Positions 42,401 to 46,917 of a stretch of 64,000 nucleotides of DNA are shown in pieces. The position numbers were made by a program, and so were the translations under genes. The stretch is from Melitaea cinxia (lineage: Eukaryota; Arthropoda; Insecta; Lepidoptera; Nymphalidae): assembly GCF_905220565.1 (NCBI RefSeq), contig NC_059416.1:3844001-3908000 (forward strand), given 5' to 3'. Numbering within the stretch: position 1 is the first letter of the stretch; the number at the start of each line of letters is the position of its first letter. The notes beneath the pieces were generated by a model. The model ran no database searches. It was not told the origin of the DNA and saw nothing but the letters and a program-made list of their open reading frames with translations.

Positions 42401-43553
42401 AATGCAGACACAGGAACTAACTGAAGCCCTAGTAGTTGCGGGGTCGACAATCACACATATAAATATTTTTATAGGTCGTACAAATATTTATCGTTGTCTG
42501 AGTGTTTGTGATTGAATTTTTTGTTTAAGTTCTTCGAAATATAATACACATCCTACACCCTTTGATTGAGAAGTGTTTATTTGTTTCATATTATTTATTT
42601 ACAAAGCAAGGTATGAATTCGGAGCTACGGTATTGATAAAAGCACTTGAAGATCTATTTATAGTGGCCTTCCTTTTCTGTCGATTGAACCGTTTTTTCCT
42701 AGTATATCTTATATTTATAAATTCAAATATGTTTTGTTACAGGATTCGTCGTTTCATGCATATGTGACACGGAAAGAACAGCGACTTATCTTGCCCTGGG
42801 TTCTTTCCTGCCCATGATGTTGCTTTGTGGAATTATCTGGCCTGTTGAAGGTATGTGTATTTCATTGATTTCTAACCAAACTTTAAATAGAAGGTTCTTT
42901 ATTGTAGTATGTCCTGAGTAGTTTATCTACTTACGTAATATATTGTTATTGATATGATATTATTTGCCAAAACTTTGTAAGAAATTCCAGTTTCGATGCT
43001 CAAAATAAATTTCGGATCTGGTCATCTAATCAATCAAATCAAAATAGAAAACAACTTTATTCAAATAGGCCCATGAGCACTTTCGAATCGTCATTTTACA
43101 AATTAAAACTTTAAAAATGATATTTATTTTTGTAAATGTAAAGCTACCATTGATTCGGATGTAGATTCTGCAGAGAAAAATCGGCAAGTAACTCCGCAGT
43201 TACTCTTTTGAAAAATAATATATAAACTGTGTTTTACTACAAAATCAGTAATATCTTGCATGAAATACAGCGTCACCTAAACTGAATTATTTTTATTTTT
43301 ATGGGTTTTTGTCTACAATATAGGTAACAATTACTACATATATTTTCCTATATTTTCAGGTATGCACCAAATCCTCCAGTGGATAAGTTACGTGCTTCCA
43401 CTCACTAAGTCAACGGAGTCACTCCGATCAATGCTCCAAAGAGGGTGGTCCATTAGTGTACCGACAGTGTATTCAGGGTTCATTTCTACCTCTGTCTGGA
43501 TTATAGTATACCTTAGTGTTAGTATTCTCCTTATAAAGTTCAAGAAAGGCTGA
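19..43553 (+). CDS. ABCH-type ABC half transporter, whole gene (15 coding exons)
   Basis: Coding exons: 19-273 (ATG at 23), 5412-5571, 12292-12428, 15112-15237, 20543-20636, 21898-22083, 23012-23250, 23783-24023, 27343-27520, 33336-33451, 34654-34724, 35335-35432, 36008-36175, 42743-42850, 43360-43553 (TGA). Spliced, they give 788 residues. Layout is one ATPase domain then one membrane domain. Visible motifs: Walker A GASGCGKTT (89-97, Lys95), Q-loop Gln137, signature LSGGQ (188-192), Walker B LLILDE (208-213, Glu213) and switch His246. After TM1 (about 400-425) comes a roughly 170-residue extracellular loop with NIT, NFS, NFST and NFT glycosylation sequons, then about five more membrane segments to the C-terminus. 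This order (ABCG-like size, ABC-2/ABCA-like loop) fits the arthropod ABCH subfamily, which includes Drosophila Snustorr (CG9990), CG33970 and CG11147; I cannot tell which is the ortholog. Known members act at the plasma membrane in lipid export for the cuticle barrier; applying that here is inference. An acceptor just before the ATG implies a 5' exon outside the window. Confidence 0.93.
477..548. repeat. GT/TG microsatellite
   Basis: A nearly pure GT dinucleotide run of more than 40 bases, followed by a GTGCGCGCACGCGTGTG variation. Confidence 0.9.
652..1746 (-). mobile_element. Non-autonomous Ginger-like DNA transposon with long repeat-built inverted termini
   Basis: The ends are TGTTGCAGTC (652) and GACTGCAACA (ending 1746), flanked by a TATA duplication at 648-651 and 1747-1750. 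About 215 bp at each end is built from roughly eight degenerate copies of a 20-mer, AGTCAAAAGT followed by its own complement. The outermost 45 bp or so of the two termini match as inverted repeats with few differences. The interior carries a broken KRBA2/integrase-like gene on the minus strand. TGT ends, a 4-bp duplication and a GPY-less KRBA2-like fragment match what is known of Ginger-type cut-and-paste elements. The catalytic core is absent, so it could move only with help from another element. Confidence 0.75.
1083..1440 (-). pseudogene. KRBA2/Ginger integrase-like N-terminal fragment, frameshifted
   Basis: Reading from 1440 leftward, 67 codons start MSDYEKKEGFLQRI and reach the YSRLQRFNTLKF block before a stop. 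A one-base frame change continues into a second stretch containing EEIYDIIDAAHVFIGHVGRD and ending at about 1083. The pattern 'Y..L.RF..L' followed by 'I..AH...GH.GRDR' resembles the N-terminus and the His pair of the HHCC zinc-binding module in KRBA2-like/Ginger integrases. The Cys pair and the DDE core are missing. The family call is by recognition of motifs, not alignment. Confidence 0.6.
2412..2605 (+). repeat. SINE-B copy, diverged
   Basis: Resembles the SINE-B copies at 5921-6127 and 47751-47977. It has a tRNA-like head with a degenerate B-box (GGTACGATTCC in place of GGTTCGATTCC), the 'GTCCGGGTGTGATAT' block and the 'CAGTCGGCTGT' body. It is heavily mutated. Confidence 0.6.
3195..3522 (+). 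repeat. SINE-A copy, diverged
   Basis: B-box GGTTCGATCTT near 3248, followed by the SINE-A body (CTTGTGGGTCTCCGC, GCCTCGGAGAGC) and the 3' end AGAGGCCTATGCCCAACAGT. The head is strongly altered compared with the 40559 copy. Confidence 0.75.
3574..3903 (+). mobile_element. Non-autonomous Helitron-like element
   Basis: Begins TC after a host A (3573) and ends CTAG before a host T (3904), the expected Helitron insertion pattern. A terminal hairpin CACGA...TCGTG lies just before CTAG. The internal blocks ACCGCTTTTTACTAA, a GTCTGTCT run and TTTTGACGGG recur in copies at 13931 and 26846. Confidence 0.7.
3951..4065 (+). repeat. Short diverged tandem duplication, 65-bp period
   Basis: TATAGCCAGACTTTCAAA at 3951 and TATAGCCAGTCTTCCAAA at 4016 start two similar blocks of about 50 bp that continue through CTAAGAGAATAC. 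Confidence 0.6.
4237..5142 (-). mobile_element. Helitron-like element interrupted by a second insertion
   Basis: On the minus strand the 3' end (CTAG at 4237-4240 with the GGGCACAACTAG-like terminus) and the 5' end (AGACACTCC block in plus orientation at 5106, GA before T at 5141) are about 900 bp apart. Intact copies of the family are about 330-340 bp. About 560 bp in between ends in a TAAA run (5024-5062), suggesting a LINE tail inserted inside the Helitron. The exact nested boundaries were not resolved. Confidence 0.5.
5412..5571 (+). CDS. ABCH transporter exon 2 (Walker A to Q-loop)
   Basis: Completes Ile84 and encodes YGLLGASGCGKTTLL, the Walker A loop, through GYMPQ, the Q-loop glutamine (residue 137). 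It ends in phase 0 at CAG before GTATTT. Confidence 0.95.
5612..5808 (+). repeat. Repeat C copy, old and diverged
   Basis: Shares blocks with the 49308 copy: GGGCACA, CTCGACC, AGATCACAGC.AAATAAT, GTAACGCGCTT and TTGCAGACGTC. Many substitutions and small deletions. Confidence 0.55.
5921..6127 (-). repeat. SINE-B copy
   Basis: On the minus strand it starts GACTAGCCCGTTGGCGCAGT (A-box-like), has a B-box GGTTCGATTCC, then the GTCTGGGTGTAATAT block and the CAGTCGGCTGTTACCTGTAA body, ending in ACCGTGTGTG. The tRNA-type promoter boxes support a tRNA-derived SINE. Confidence 0.75.
6660..6907 (+). repeat. Repeat D copy (5'-truncated)
   Basis: Carries GGTTCCACTTCCACCTTGGA, CAGCAGCGTCTTCGGTG and the RTE-like tail CCAGCAGTGGACTGCGATAG, ending in TGATGAT. 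It lacks the 5' block seen at 39122. A short TG microsatellite follows at about 6913-6940. Confidence 0.7.
7250..7408 (+). mobile_element. RTE-type LINE 3' end fragment
   Basis: Ends CCATGTCCAGCAGTGAACTG then a GACT repeat (7394-7408). This matches the 3' end of the longer RTE fragments at 9148 and 31069, but with many changes upstream. Confidence 0.5.
8009..8355 (-). repeat. SINE-A copy
   Basis: The plus strand reads CGCTTCAGCCTGTGATATCC at one end and ACGCTAGCGCGACGTC at the other, i.e. the SINE-A 3' end and tRNA-like head on the minus strand. The B-box is GGTTCGATACT. It is complete but diverged. Confidence 0.8.
9122..10473 (+). repeat. Repeat E cluster, two or three joined units
   Basis: A first partial unit (9122-9147 plus 9613-9739) is split by the RTE insertion. 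A fuller unit runs 9740-10366 from TTTGCTCGCAAACG and ACCGACTTCAATTACATC to GAAGTCGGTTAAAAAT, and a truncated one follows to 10473. The inverted terminal blocks give a foldback or MITE-like layout. No coding capacity; class not assigned. Confidence 0.6.
9148..9612 (-). mobile_element. 5'-truncated RTE-type LINE, 3' end, with target-site duplication
   Basis: The minus strand encodes the C-terminal end of an RTE-like reverse transcriptase protein: VFEQCVLPVLTHGAETWSLT, then WQWAGHLCRRTDGRWSRRV, then (after a frameshift near 9300) RPPVRWTDDLRKIAG and EAYVQQWTAIG. It is 5'-truncated and frame-broken, so inactive. ACAACGTAG at 9139-9147 is repeated exactly at 9613-9621, flanking the insertion inside repeat E. 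Confidence 0.85.
12025..12242 (-). mobile_element. Short Helitron-like element just upstream of exon 3
   Basis: On the minus strand it starts TCTATACTAATATTATAAAG and ends GGGGCGGGATGCTAG, inserted between a host A (12024) and T (12243). It ends only 49 bp before exon 3, so it probably supplies or displaces the branch-point region of intron 2. Confidence 0.75.
12292..12428 (+). CDS. ABCH transporter exon 3
   Basis: Starts EVALFGEFSIRETMIYFGW directly after the Q-loop glutamine and encodes the helical subdomain of the ATPase. Ends in phase 2 (AG) before GTAAGA; Arg183 is completed by exon 4. Confidence 0.95.
12573..12858 (-). mobile_element. Helitron-like element (GGCGAACTTCG end)
   Basis: The plus strand begins CTAGCTGACCCGGCGAACTTC and ends TATTATAGA, the reverse of a Helitron with 3' hairpin and CTAG end. 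The 5' boundary base does not match a perfect A/T site. It lies in intron 3. Confidence 0.6.
13211..13546 (-). repeat. SINE-A copy, near complete
   Basis: On the minus strand it begins GACGCCGCGTTGGCGCAACGG (A-box), has a B-box GGTTCGATCTC, and ends AGGCTGAAGCG. One of the better-preserved copies. Confidence 0.85.
13931..14271 (-). mobile_element. Helitron-like element, same family as 3574
   Basis: The plus strand opens AGCTGTGCCCGCGACTTCGT and closes with ACAGACACTCCAATTTTATT and TATAGATATAGA. The terminal CTAG is mutated to CTAT on the minus strand. Internal GTCTGT repeats and the pyrimidine/purine blocks match the 3574 copy. Confidence 0.65.
15112..15237 (+). CDS. ABCH transporter exon 4 (signature motif and Walker B)
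   Basis: Encodes QVKNLSGGQQRRVSLAAAL and HDPELLILDEPTVGVDPVL, the ABC signature and Walker B with catalytic Glu213. Phase 2 at the GTATGA donor. Confidence 0.97.
15305..15640 (-). mobile_element. Helitron-like remnant (CCCGCCCCGGCTTCGCA end)
   Basis: CTAGCGACCCGCCCCGGCTT begins at 15305, identical to the start of the 32881 element, and is followed by GTGCAATGCTGATAC. The other end is not clear; ACAGACAAACAGAC repeats occur near 15615-15637. Confidence 0.5.
16459..16628 (+). repeat. SINE-A fragment (3' half)
   Basis: CGTCTCCCCACCATGCCTCG through GAAGCCTATATTCAGTAGA. The tRNA-like head is missing. Confidence 0.65.
16717..17069 (+). repeat. Repeat E copy
   Basis: From TTTGCTGGCAATCGAAAA through CAATGTAGG to GAAGTCGGTTAAAAAT. 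Internally shortened compared with 9740-10366. Confidence 0.65.
17288..17512 (-). mobile_element. Degenerate Helitron-like remnant
   Basis: CTAGCGACATCTGTCTGTCC at one end and CGGCTCTCTATTTGTTAGTA with TATAGA at the other. It resembles the degraded copy at 34312-34612. Confidence 0.4.
18281..18431 (+). repeat. Repeat D fragment (3' part)
   Basis: TCTTCGGTGCTACAAAGCCA through GCCTATGTCCAGTAGTAGAC and TAATAGGCTGATG. Confidence 0.65.
18966..19160 (+). mobile_element. Helitron-like element
   Basis: Starts TCTTAATATATATAAATCTC after an A and ends GCCAGGTCAGCTAG before a T. The terminal hairpin is GGCGGAACGAAGTTCGCC. Confidence 0.7.
20390..20494 (-). repeat. SINE-A head fragment next to exon 5
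   Basis: Minus-strand head CGCGTTGGCGCTGCGGTCAC and the start of the body (ACAAACATTTGTATTGGCC). It ends 48 bp upstream of exon 5, directly before the exon's polypyrimidine tract. Confidence 0.7.
20543..20636 (+). CDS. ABCH transporter exon 5 (H-loop)
   Basis: Preceded by a long T tract and CAG. Encodes IWDHLVDITKGGRTTVIITT then HYIDETKQANI, with switch His246. Phase 0 at the GTAAGT donor. Confidence 0.95.
20637..21897 (+). other. ABCH intron 5
   Basis: AT-rich; nothing recognised in 20640-21540. Repeat E occupies 21542-21866 and ends 31 bp before exon 6. Confidence 0.65.
21542..21866 (+). repeat. Repeat E copy next to exon 6
   Basis: TTTGTTCGCAAACAAAAAAA and ACCGACTTCAATTACATCG at one end, TCCTCCTTTTTTGAAGTTGG at the other. 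Confidence 0.7.
21898..22083 (+). CDS. ABCH transporter exon 6 (end of ATPase domain)
   Basis: Residues 257-318, with IGLMRGGRFLAEESPSELI and ESLEEVFLKLS, the usual C-terminal strands of an ABC2-exporter ATPase, then an acidic/basic linker. 186 bases, phase 0 at both ends. Confidence 0.95.
22084..23011 (+). other. ABCH intron 6
   Basis: 928 bp of AT-rich DNA without a recognised repeat, one of the few introns that looks free of mobile elements. Confidence 0.6.
23012..23250 (+). CDS. ABCH transporter exon 7 (linker before the membrane domain)
   Basis: Residues 319-397: an acidic, Ser-rich linker (DVEDPEIGEISGEFGD) then MKAHHMQALIWKNFWSLFRN, the typical amphipathic entry to the membrane domain. 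Phase 2 at GTAATA; Gly398 is completed by exon 8. Confidence 0.93.
23783..24023 (+). CDS. ABCH transporter exon 8 (TM1 and start of extracellular loop)
   Basis: LLSFIVGLPISQMVLFCLAI is the first membrane helix. It is followed by the extracellular loop with several Cys (CDYN, TCPQ, FSCRY) and the sequons NIT and NFS. Phase 0 end. Confidence 0.95.
24601..24790 (-). mobile_element. Possible Helitron-like relic
   Basis: ACCGCGGTGCACGGTTTCAT near 24603 resembles the hairpin end of related elements, and GAACAAACATCCATCTACCC near 24748 resembles their 5' part. No clean boundaries. Confidence 0.3.
24880..25113 (+). mobile_element. Helitron-like element, 3' part
   Basis: Ends CAAAGTCGCGAGCACAGCTAG at about 25113 before T, with the CACGTGG/CGCG hairpin region. 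The GTCTGTCTGTTTGTCAG and GAAACGGC blocks match the 3574 family. The 5' end is unclear. Confidence 0.5.
25374..25583 (-). repeat. Repeat C copy
   Basis: Minus-strand order TAGGGCACAGCAGGAAACCT, AAGATTACAGCTAAATAACA, GAACAGAGCTCCTGGGGGGA and GCGATTGCGATGCTTCTGGT matches the 49308 copy. Confidence 0.75.
26846..27137 (+). mobile_element. Helitron-like element, same family as 3574
   Basis: TATTAAAATAACCGCTTTTT to CGCGGACAAAGTCGCGGTCA and CAGCTTA. The terminal CTAG is mutated and the 5' end truncated. Confidence 0.6.
27343..27520 (+). CDS. ABCH transporter exon 9 (extracellular loop)
   Basis: After acceptor TGTTAAAAG it encodes VSFPTKEVAMAESIKGKARA then VLVFPANFSTNLQERVRDPR, typical of the ABC-2 extracellular domain. 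Sequon NFST. Phase 1 at GTATGA; Asp538 is completed by exon 10. Confidence 0.93.
28874..29323 (+). repeat. SINE-A copy interrupted by a 108-bp insertion
   Basis: Head GACGCCGCGTTGGCGCAACG, B-box GGTTCGATCCC, body and 3' end AGGCTGAAGCG are all present. The body breaks after GGAATATAT (29111) and resumes at CGCCAACCCGCATTG (29222). Confidence 0.85.
29112..29219 (+). mobile_element. Small 3' LINE fragment nested in SINE-A
   Basis: About 108 bp ending in AATAAA and a TAAA repeat, sitting inside the SINE-A body. The AT-rich junctions (AATATAT/AAATATT) may hide a short target duplication. LINE class not identified. Confidence 0.5.
30293..30459 (+). repeat. Repeat C copy, internally shortened
   Basis: GAGCTCGACCTTAGAGGAGA, CTTTCAAGCAGTGATG and GTGAGCCGTACGCTTGTTTG, followed by an A-rich end. 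Confidence 0.65.
31069..31203 (-). mobile_element. RTE-type LINE 3' end fragment with GACT tail
   Basis: The minus strand matches the 9148 element's last ~130 bp (CTACGTAAGATTGCCGATGT, CCGGGATGTCTGGCGCGAAC, GGAGGCCTACAGTGGACTGC) and ends in a GACTGACTGACT tail. Confidence 0.75.
31571..31590. other. Perfect GC-rich hairpin
   Basis: GGGGGCAC, loop TATC, GTGCCCCC: an 8-bp perfect stem in AT-rich DNA. GAAGCGCTTC, a perfect palindrome, lies about 60 bp upstream. No known role; could be the end of an unrecognised mobile element. Confidence 0.6.
32337..32413 (-). repeat. SINE-A head fragment
   Basis: Minus-strand TGACTCACTAGCGCAACAGT and GGGTTCTACACC with the flanking SINE-A spacing; body absent. 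Confidence 0.5.
32881..33178 (-). mobile_element. Helitron-like element (A^TCATTACATAG ... CTAG^T)
   Basis: On the minus strand it begins TCATTACATAGTATAAAAAA after A and ends GCCGGGGCGGGTCGCTAG before T. The same ends occur at 53426-53654 and 37552-38350. Confidence 0.75.
33336..33451 (+). CDS. ABCH transporter exon 10 (extracellular loop)
   Basis: Completes Asp538, then KQVEWMLNRDIQLAFMDATE and HLSEICGLPKRLLSVPVS. Phase 0 at GTGAGT. Confidence 0.93.
33779..33919 (-). repeat. Repeat C fragment, diverged
   Basis: Minus-strand counterparts of TGTTGTGTTCCTGGGTGAGT, GTAGCTCCTGGGAAGG and CGCTTACCATCG are in repeat C order. Confidence 0.5.
34312..34612 (-). mobile_element. Degenerate Helitron-like remnant upstream of exon 11
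   Basis: AACTGACTTAGGGAACTTCG at one end and TTCTCTATTTATAAGTATAG at the other, related to the 17288 and 12573 copies. Ends about 42 bp before exon 11. Confidence 0.45.
34654..34724 (+). CDS. ABCH transporter exon 11 (end of extracellular loop)
   Basis: 71-bp exon encoding FNKPIFGLEVPNFTDFAGPG then VIL, including the conserved 'F.D...PG' entry to TM2. Sequon NFT. Phase 2 at GTAAGT. Confidence 0.93.
35335..35432 (+). CDS. ABCH transporter exon 12 (TM2)
   Basis: IIFFLAVALTSGSMLAERNE then GILERSLVSGIT, the ABC-2 membrane helix plus coupling segment with the E..G..ER pattern. Phase 1 at GTAAAT. Confidence 0.95.
35740..35905 (-). mobile_element. RTE-type LINE 3' end fragment
   Basis: The minus strand reads RPRLSKRTGRPPTRWTDDLK and KIAGRGIQRAQDR, the same C-terminal protein motif as the 9148 element but a more distant copy. 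It lies in intron 12, about 100 bp before exon 13. Confidence 0.7.
36008..36175 (+). CDS. ABCH transporter exon 13 (TM3 and TM4)
   Basis: Residues 633-688: TEILFSHVLVQMLVMMVQTG then two hydrophobic helices through LINGLCGMTFG. Phase 1 at both ends. Confidence 0.95.
37081..37272 (+). repeat. Repeat C copy, diverged
   Basis: AGCACAGCCAAATAGTAGTA, GTGATGAGTAAGGAAGTCAG, GTAACGCGCTTGGGATGCTT and GGCGTAGGGTCGTATGCTTG are in repeat C order, ending A-rich. Confidence 0.65.
37552..38350 (-). mobile_element. Longer Helitron-like element (799 bp)
   Basis: Ends as in the 32881 copy: CTAGCGGCCCGCTCCGGCTT on the plus strand at 37552, and ACTATGTAGTGA before T at 38350. Internally it holds a GC-rich block (about 37708-37800) not seen in the short copies. 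No transposase frame. Confidence 0.65.
38650..38735 (-). repeat. SINE-B fragment
   Basis: TATTACACCAAGACTCAGGG then GTGGGAATGGCGTCCACAAC, the B-box region of SINE-B on the minus strand, mutated. Confidence 0.5.
39122..39463 (+). repeat. Repeat D copy, full length, with TGA microsatellite tail
   Basis: Starts GAATTTAGCCACCCCCTCTC, passes GTCGTAAGAGGCGACTAAGG and CAGCAGCGTCTTCGGTGCGA, ends GAGGCCTATGTCCAGCAGTG and AATAGGCTGGAA, then 14 GAT-type repeats (39421-39463). The tail matches the RTE LINE 3' end, suggesting mobilisation by RTE. Confidence 0.85.
40559..40901 (+). repeat. SINE-A copy, best preserved
   Basis: A-box TGGCGCAACGG (40568-40578) and B-box GGTTCGATCCC (40618-40628) mark a tRNA-derived RNA polymerase III promoter. 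The body includes GTGGTCTGGGTGTTTGTGCA and GTGGGTCTCCCCACC. The 3' end AGAGGCCTATGCCCAGTAGT then ACAGGCTGAAGCG resembles the RTE LINE tail. Confidence 0.88.
41010..41170 (+). repeat. Repeat E fragment
   Basis: CATAATACAACGTAGGTAG, ATCTCAATCAAATTTAAATG and GGACCACATAACACACAT match the repeat E interior. Confidence 0.6.
41753..42086 (+). repeat. Tandem duplication, about 172-bp period
   Basis: Copy 1 41753-41924 and copy 2 41925-42086 both begin TCTGTTTA and end ATATCTAGTC. Long blocks such as AGTTTGGATAGCAAATCTTT and TGAAAAAAACTATTTCTAA are identical. Confidence 0.85.
42743..42850 (+). CDS. ABCH transporter exon 14 (TM5 region)
   Basis: FVVSCICDTERTATYLALGS then FLPMMLLCGIIWPVEG; WPVEGM is the conserved ABC-2 re-entrant/TM5 motif. 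Phase 1 at both ends. Confidence 0.95.
43030..43210. repeat. Interspersed repeat of unknown class
   Basis: AACAACTTTATTCAAATAGG, AGCACTTTCGAATCGTCATT and GAAAAATCGGCAAGTAACTC form a block of a type common in lepidopteran introns. A partial relative (AAGAAGCTACGCAATTACTC) lies near 53380. Confidence 0.45.
43360..43553 (+). CDS. ABCH transporter exon 15 (last TM and stop)
   Basis: MHQILQWISYVLPLTKSTES, a short loop, then the last helix TSVWIIVYLSVSILLIKF and KKG before TGA at 43551-43553. C-terminus typical for the family. Confidence 0.95.
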
Positions 43554-43816
43554 TAAGAATCCAAAGCCTTTAACATCAAATTGTTAACTAATATAATAAT
43601 TATAACAATTATGCGTCAGTGCTTCTAGCTCTTTGCAAATATATTTGACAGGTTTTTAAGTTGACGTCGTTAATATATAACAAAATAATTAATAGAAATA
43701 AGTCTGTCTTACAAGTGACATAGTTTCGTGTTTGATTGATATTTGAATCTTTGATCGAACAAACATAAATATCAATTTTGCCGTTACTGTTATGTCAGTA
43801 CATTATAGATTAGTTA

Positions 43817-44130
43817 TCTAATATATAAAATTCTCGTGTCGCGGTGTTTGTAGTAAAACTCCTCCGAAACGGCTTGAAAGATTCTCATGAAATTTTGTGT
43901 GCATATTGGGTAGGTCTGAGAATCGAACAATATTTATTTTTCATCCCCCTAAATGTTAAGGGTAGTCCACCCCTATTTTTTTTTTAATTTTGAGATAAAT
44001 TATTTATTCTTTATTTTATTAGGATTTGGCATTGAAAAATACATACAACCCTAAATTTTCACCCTTGTACCATCAACTCCTATTTTTAAATAGCGCTTAG
44101 CGGCAAGATAACGTTTGCCGAGTCAGCTAG
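43817..44130 (+). mobile_element. Helitron-like element
   Basis: TCTAATATATAAAATTCTCG after A at one end, GTCAGCTAG before T at the other. Terminal hairpin CGGCAAGATAACGTTTGCCG. May lie in the ABCH 3' UTR. Confidence 0.75.
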
Positions 44131-46550
44131 TAATTTTATATTAAAATGTTTAAGAAATTGTTTAAATGCCAAACAGTAATCTTCAAATGCATACAATTTA
44201 ATAATAATTAAATAATTGCTTTTCACAAAATCAAATCTTCACCTTTAATCTCACAAAAAAAAAACAATTTTCAAACTATGTTATTAAAAAAGATCAAAAA
44301 GAAAAGTAGTGTGACGACATATTTTCTTTTTGTAATAATAAATTTAAAACCTTGAAAAACCAATTCGAATCGTTGATACATTTACTACCATAACCTAGAT
44401 TATGTATATTTTTTTTTAATATAAGCTGTAGGTTATAAACAGTACCTACTATCCAAAAATATCAAAAAGAAAACAAACGAAATAATTAAACATTAATCAG
44501 ATTATATTAATAGATGATAAGTATTATAAAGTTTGGATAGTATGCAAACAGTTAACTATGTAATCACGAGGTATTAGTTTATAAATGTTACATAATGTGT
44601 GATTCATTTTTAACGGCTTAGGTTCACAAGTAATGTGATATTTTGTGATTTTTATTTAACATGACATTGTGATAGCGAAAAATAGTAATAAATTATTTTA
44701 TCATATTTTATTTCTTCTCTTATCTTCATTATATTATATAGATTTTTTATAACTAAAAGTAATGGTGTATACTCGAAGCTACGTTGACATGTGTAATGTC
44801 ACTATTATTTATTCACAGTATGTCATCGCACAGAATCTAAATATAGTTATATATTTTACGAGTATTCCGCGGGGTAGTAAAATATACCAATTAAGTACAG
44901 TTCATCGTATTTTGATGGATTAAGCAGCGCCTTTGTTATCTCTATCAGAGTAATATCTTATTTATTGGCTATTTGGTATAGTATTGTTTCTATTTTTGAA
45001 GTGGAACTTCTTTAGTAACCCATTGGCATATTGGGTTTGGTACAAAAATTTTATGAATAAAACGCAATAATAATCATATTAGCGTCACGAAATGTGCAAC
45101 GTATTTGCAACAGAGCCACCTAGTGTGAACTATAGAAACTACAAAGGTAGTTAAATTTATATCGATAGTAATACATTCCAAACTAACTAGATGGCGCTGA
45201 AACGGAAACCTAAAGCTTTAGATTTGTATAATAAACGACTGACTAAATTAATGACTTAAAAATTAGTTTGCCAAGGAAGTTTCACTTCTGACATGTGTAC
45301 TTTGTACGTATACACTTTTTTTTTGTATAAATTGAATTATTGGATGAATGTTTTATATTTAAATGGAATCCGGTTTGATAAAATTATATGTAAATACGAG
45401 TTAGTTTTTAATTGTCGGGAAATAATACTAAGTATAAGTGGTTTTGCTCAAAACATTACACATGATAATCATGTGTCAGTAATGTAATTTTAAAAATAAT
45501 AAACTATTTAAACAACATAACATTTTTATTTATTATTGCTCAGATTTTATAAAATCTCGTAATCCGTGTAGGTGGTCTATAAATATAGTGGATAGTCTAG
45601 AATTCTAAGCATGAATAATATTTATGCGAAAGGCAATACATTTTTGTTGCCCCAGTGTGGCTGATATAGTAATTCCGGATCTGACTTCAACGGGTTAGGA
45701 AGAGATTTAACCACAACCACCTTTATACTAAAAAACTTAAAACCCCTTTGTAATTTTTATTTCTGTAATGTATTTATGCTTTTTCTCATCTTCTGAATTA
45801 CAAATTCGTTACGCTATTTCTTCTGTGTTAGAAATATTCTTTTACCGATTTTAATAACTTTATGTGATTTGACAAACTGTAGGTAAGTATGGTAAATAAA
45901 AATAACCACAGGTAACACTATAGGATGAGGATTAAAGCATAAAAAGAAACAAATATTTCTAAAGCAGGGCTAAATTAGTACGTGGATAAAATAATACAGC
46001 TAGTCGGCATGTAAGCAGTAAATAATTAAGAATGAATTTTCTGTATATCATTAAATAAGTCTGAAAGTTCGAAAACATTATAATATCCCTTGTACTAATT
46101 TAAAACTATGCAAAATTTGTATAACCACTAATACCTATTAGGCTACAACTCATTCTAGTGGGACCTTATTTCTAGTACACGACAAACAGCAGAAAAACTG
46201 TTAAGTAAACTGTTACCGCTAACCCATAGCGGGATACTTTTATGTTGTTTTTATTTAATATATTATATGGCTACTACCTCATATATACTCTCATATATTT
46301 ATTTATTTATTTTATTCATTTATTAATATACTTACAAATTTTGTTCTGACTTTACAAATTCGCCAAACTGTCAACACAGTTAACAATATACAATTTAAAA
46401 TATATTATATTTAACTAAAAAGTACGTAAGACGGAGAAAGATTGATCGTCTTTGGCTCTTCGGCGTTAATTGGAATGAGCTTAAGTAAAGAAAAAGACAA
46501 TTCTGTTTATTTTGAAAACTTGATTTTTAATTTCGCTTCTATGAGTCACT

Positions 46551-46551
<1 letters not shown>

Positions 46552-46588
<37 letters not shown>
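46552..46588. repeat. AAT microsatellite
   Basis: About 12 AAT units, directly followed by TTTATTTATT, which on the minus strand supplies two overlapping AATAAA signals for Loxl2. Confidence 0.85.
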
Positions 46589-46794
46589 TTATTTATTCAC
46601 TCCTTTTAAAAAAACAATTTACAGTACGTTAAGTATTCACATTTTAAACAGAAACATATACAAATTAACGTTGGCAGCCGTAATAGTATAAACTGTGATA
46701 CAGCTGCCTGCGTCTTCCACTGTCAGATATAAGACATAGCAAACATTACGTACATAACAGGTGCAAATATATACGCTTAATGTACAGATATTGA

Positions 46795-46917
46795 CTAAGG
46801 TCTTTCAAGTTTACACCCATACACAGCAGCAAAAGATTCAGTAAGACGTAAATGACACGAAGCGGCGTTATTGTGAAAAGTTTTTTCCGCGACGCGCGCA
46901 TGAGGATTGATGGCAAC
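46795..46917 (-). CDS. Loxl2: Loxl2 exon 9 (C-terminus)
   Basis: After acceptor TTTTTTCAG it encodes VAINPHARVAEKTFHNNAAS and CHLRLTESFAAVYGCKLERP, then TAG. Matches the 'V.INP....E....NN...C' end of lysyl oxidases. Confidence 0.92.
   Translation of the reverse strand, partial: VAINPHARVAEKTFHNNAASCHLRLTESFAAVYGCKLERP

Larger units (their letters stand above)
36176..42742 (+). other. ABCH intron 13
   Basis: 6.6-kb intron containing repeats C, B, D, SINE-A, a Helitron and a tandem duplication (listed). 36176-37080, 38736-39121, 39464-40270, 41171-41752 and 42087-42742 are AT-rich with nothing recognised. Confidence 0.6.
43554..46794. other. Convergent intergenic region (both 3' UTRs)
   Basis: Lies between the two stop codons. 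One Helitron (43817-44130) and an AAT microsatellite are listed separately. AATAAA at 44687-44692 is a possible poly(A) signal for the ABCH gene; AATAAA on the minus strand at 46588-46597 is a good candidate for Loxl2. 44131-46550 shows no other gene. Confidence 0.55.
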
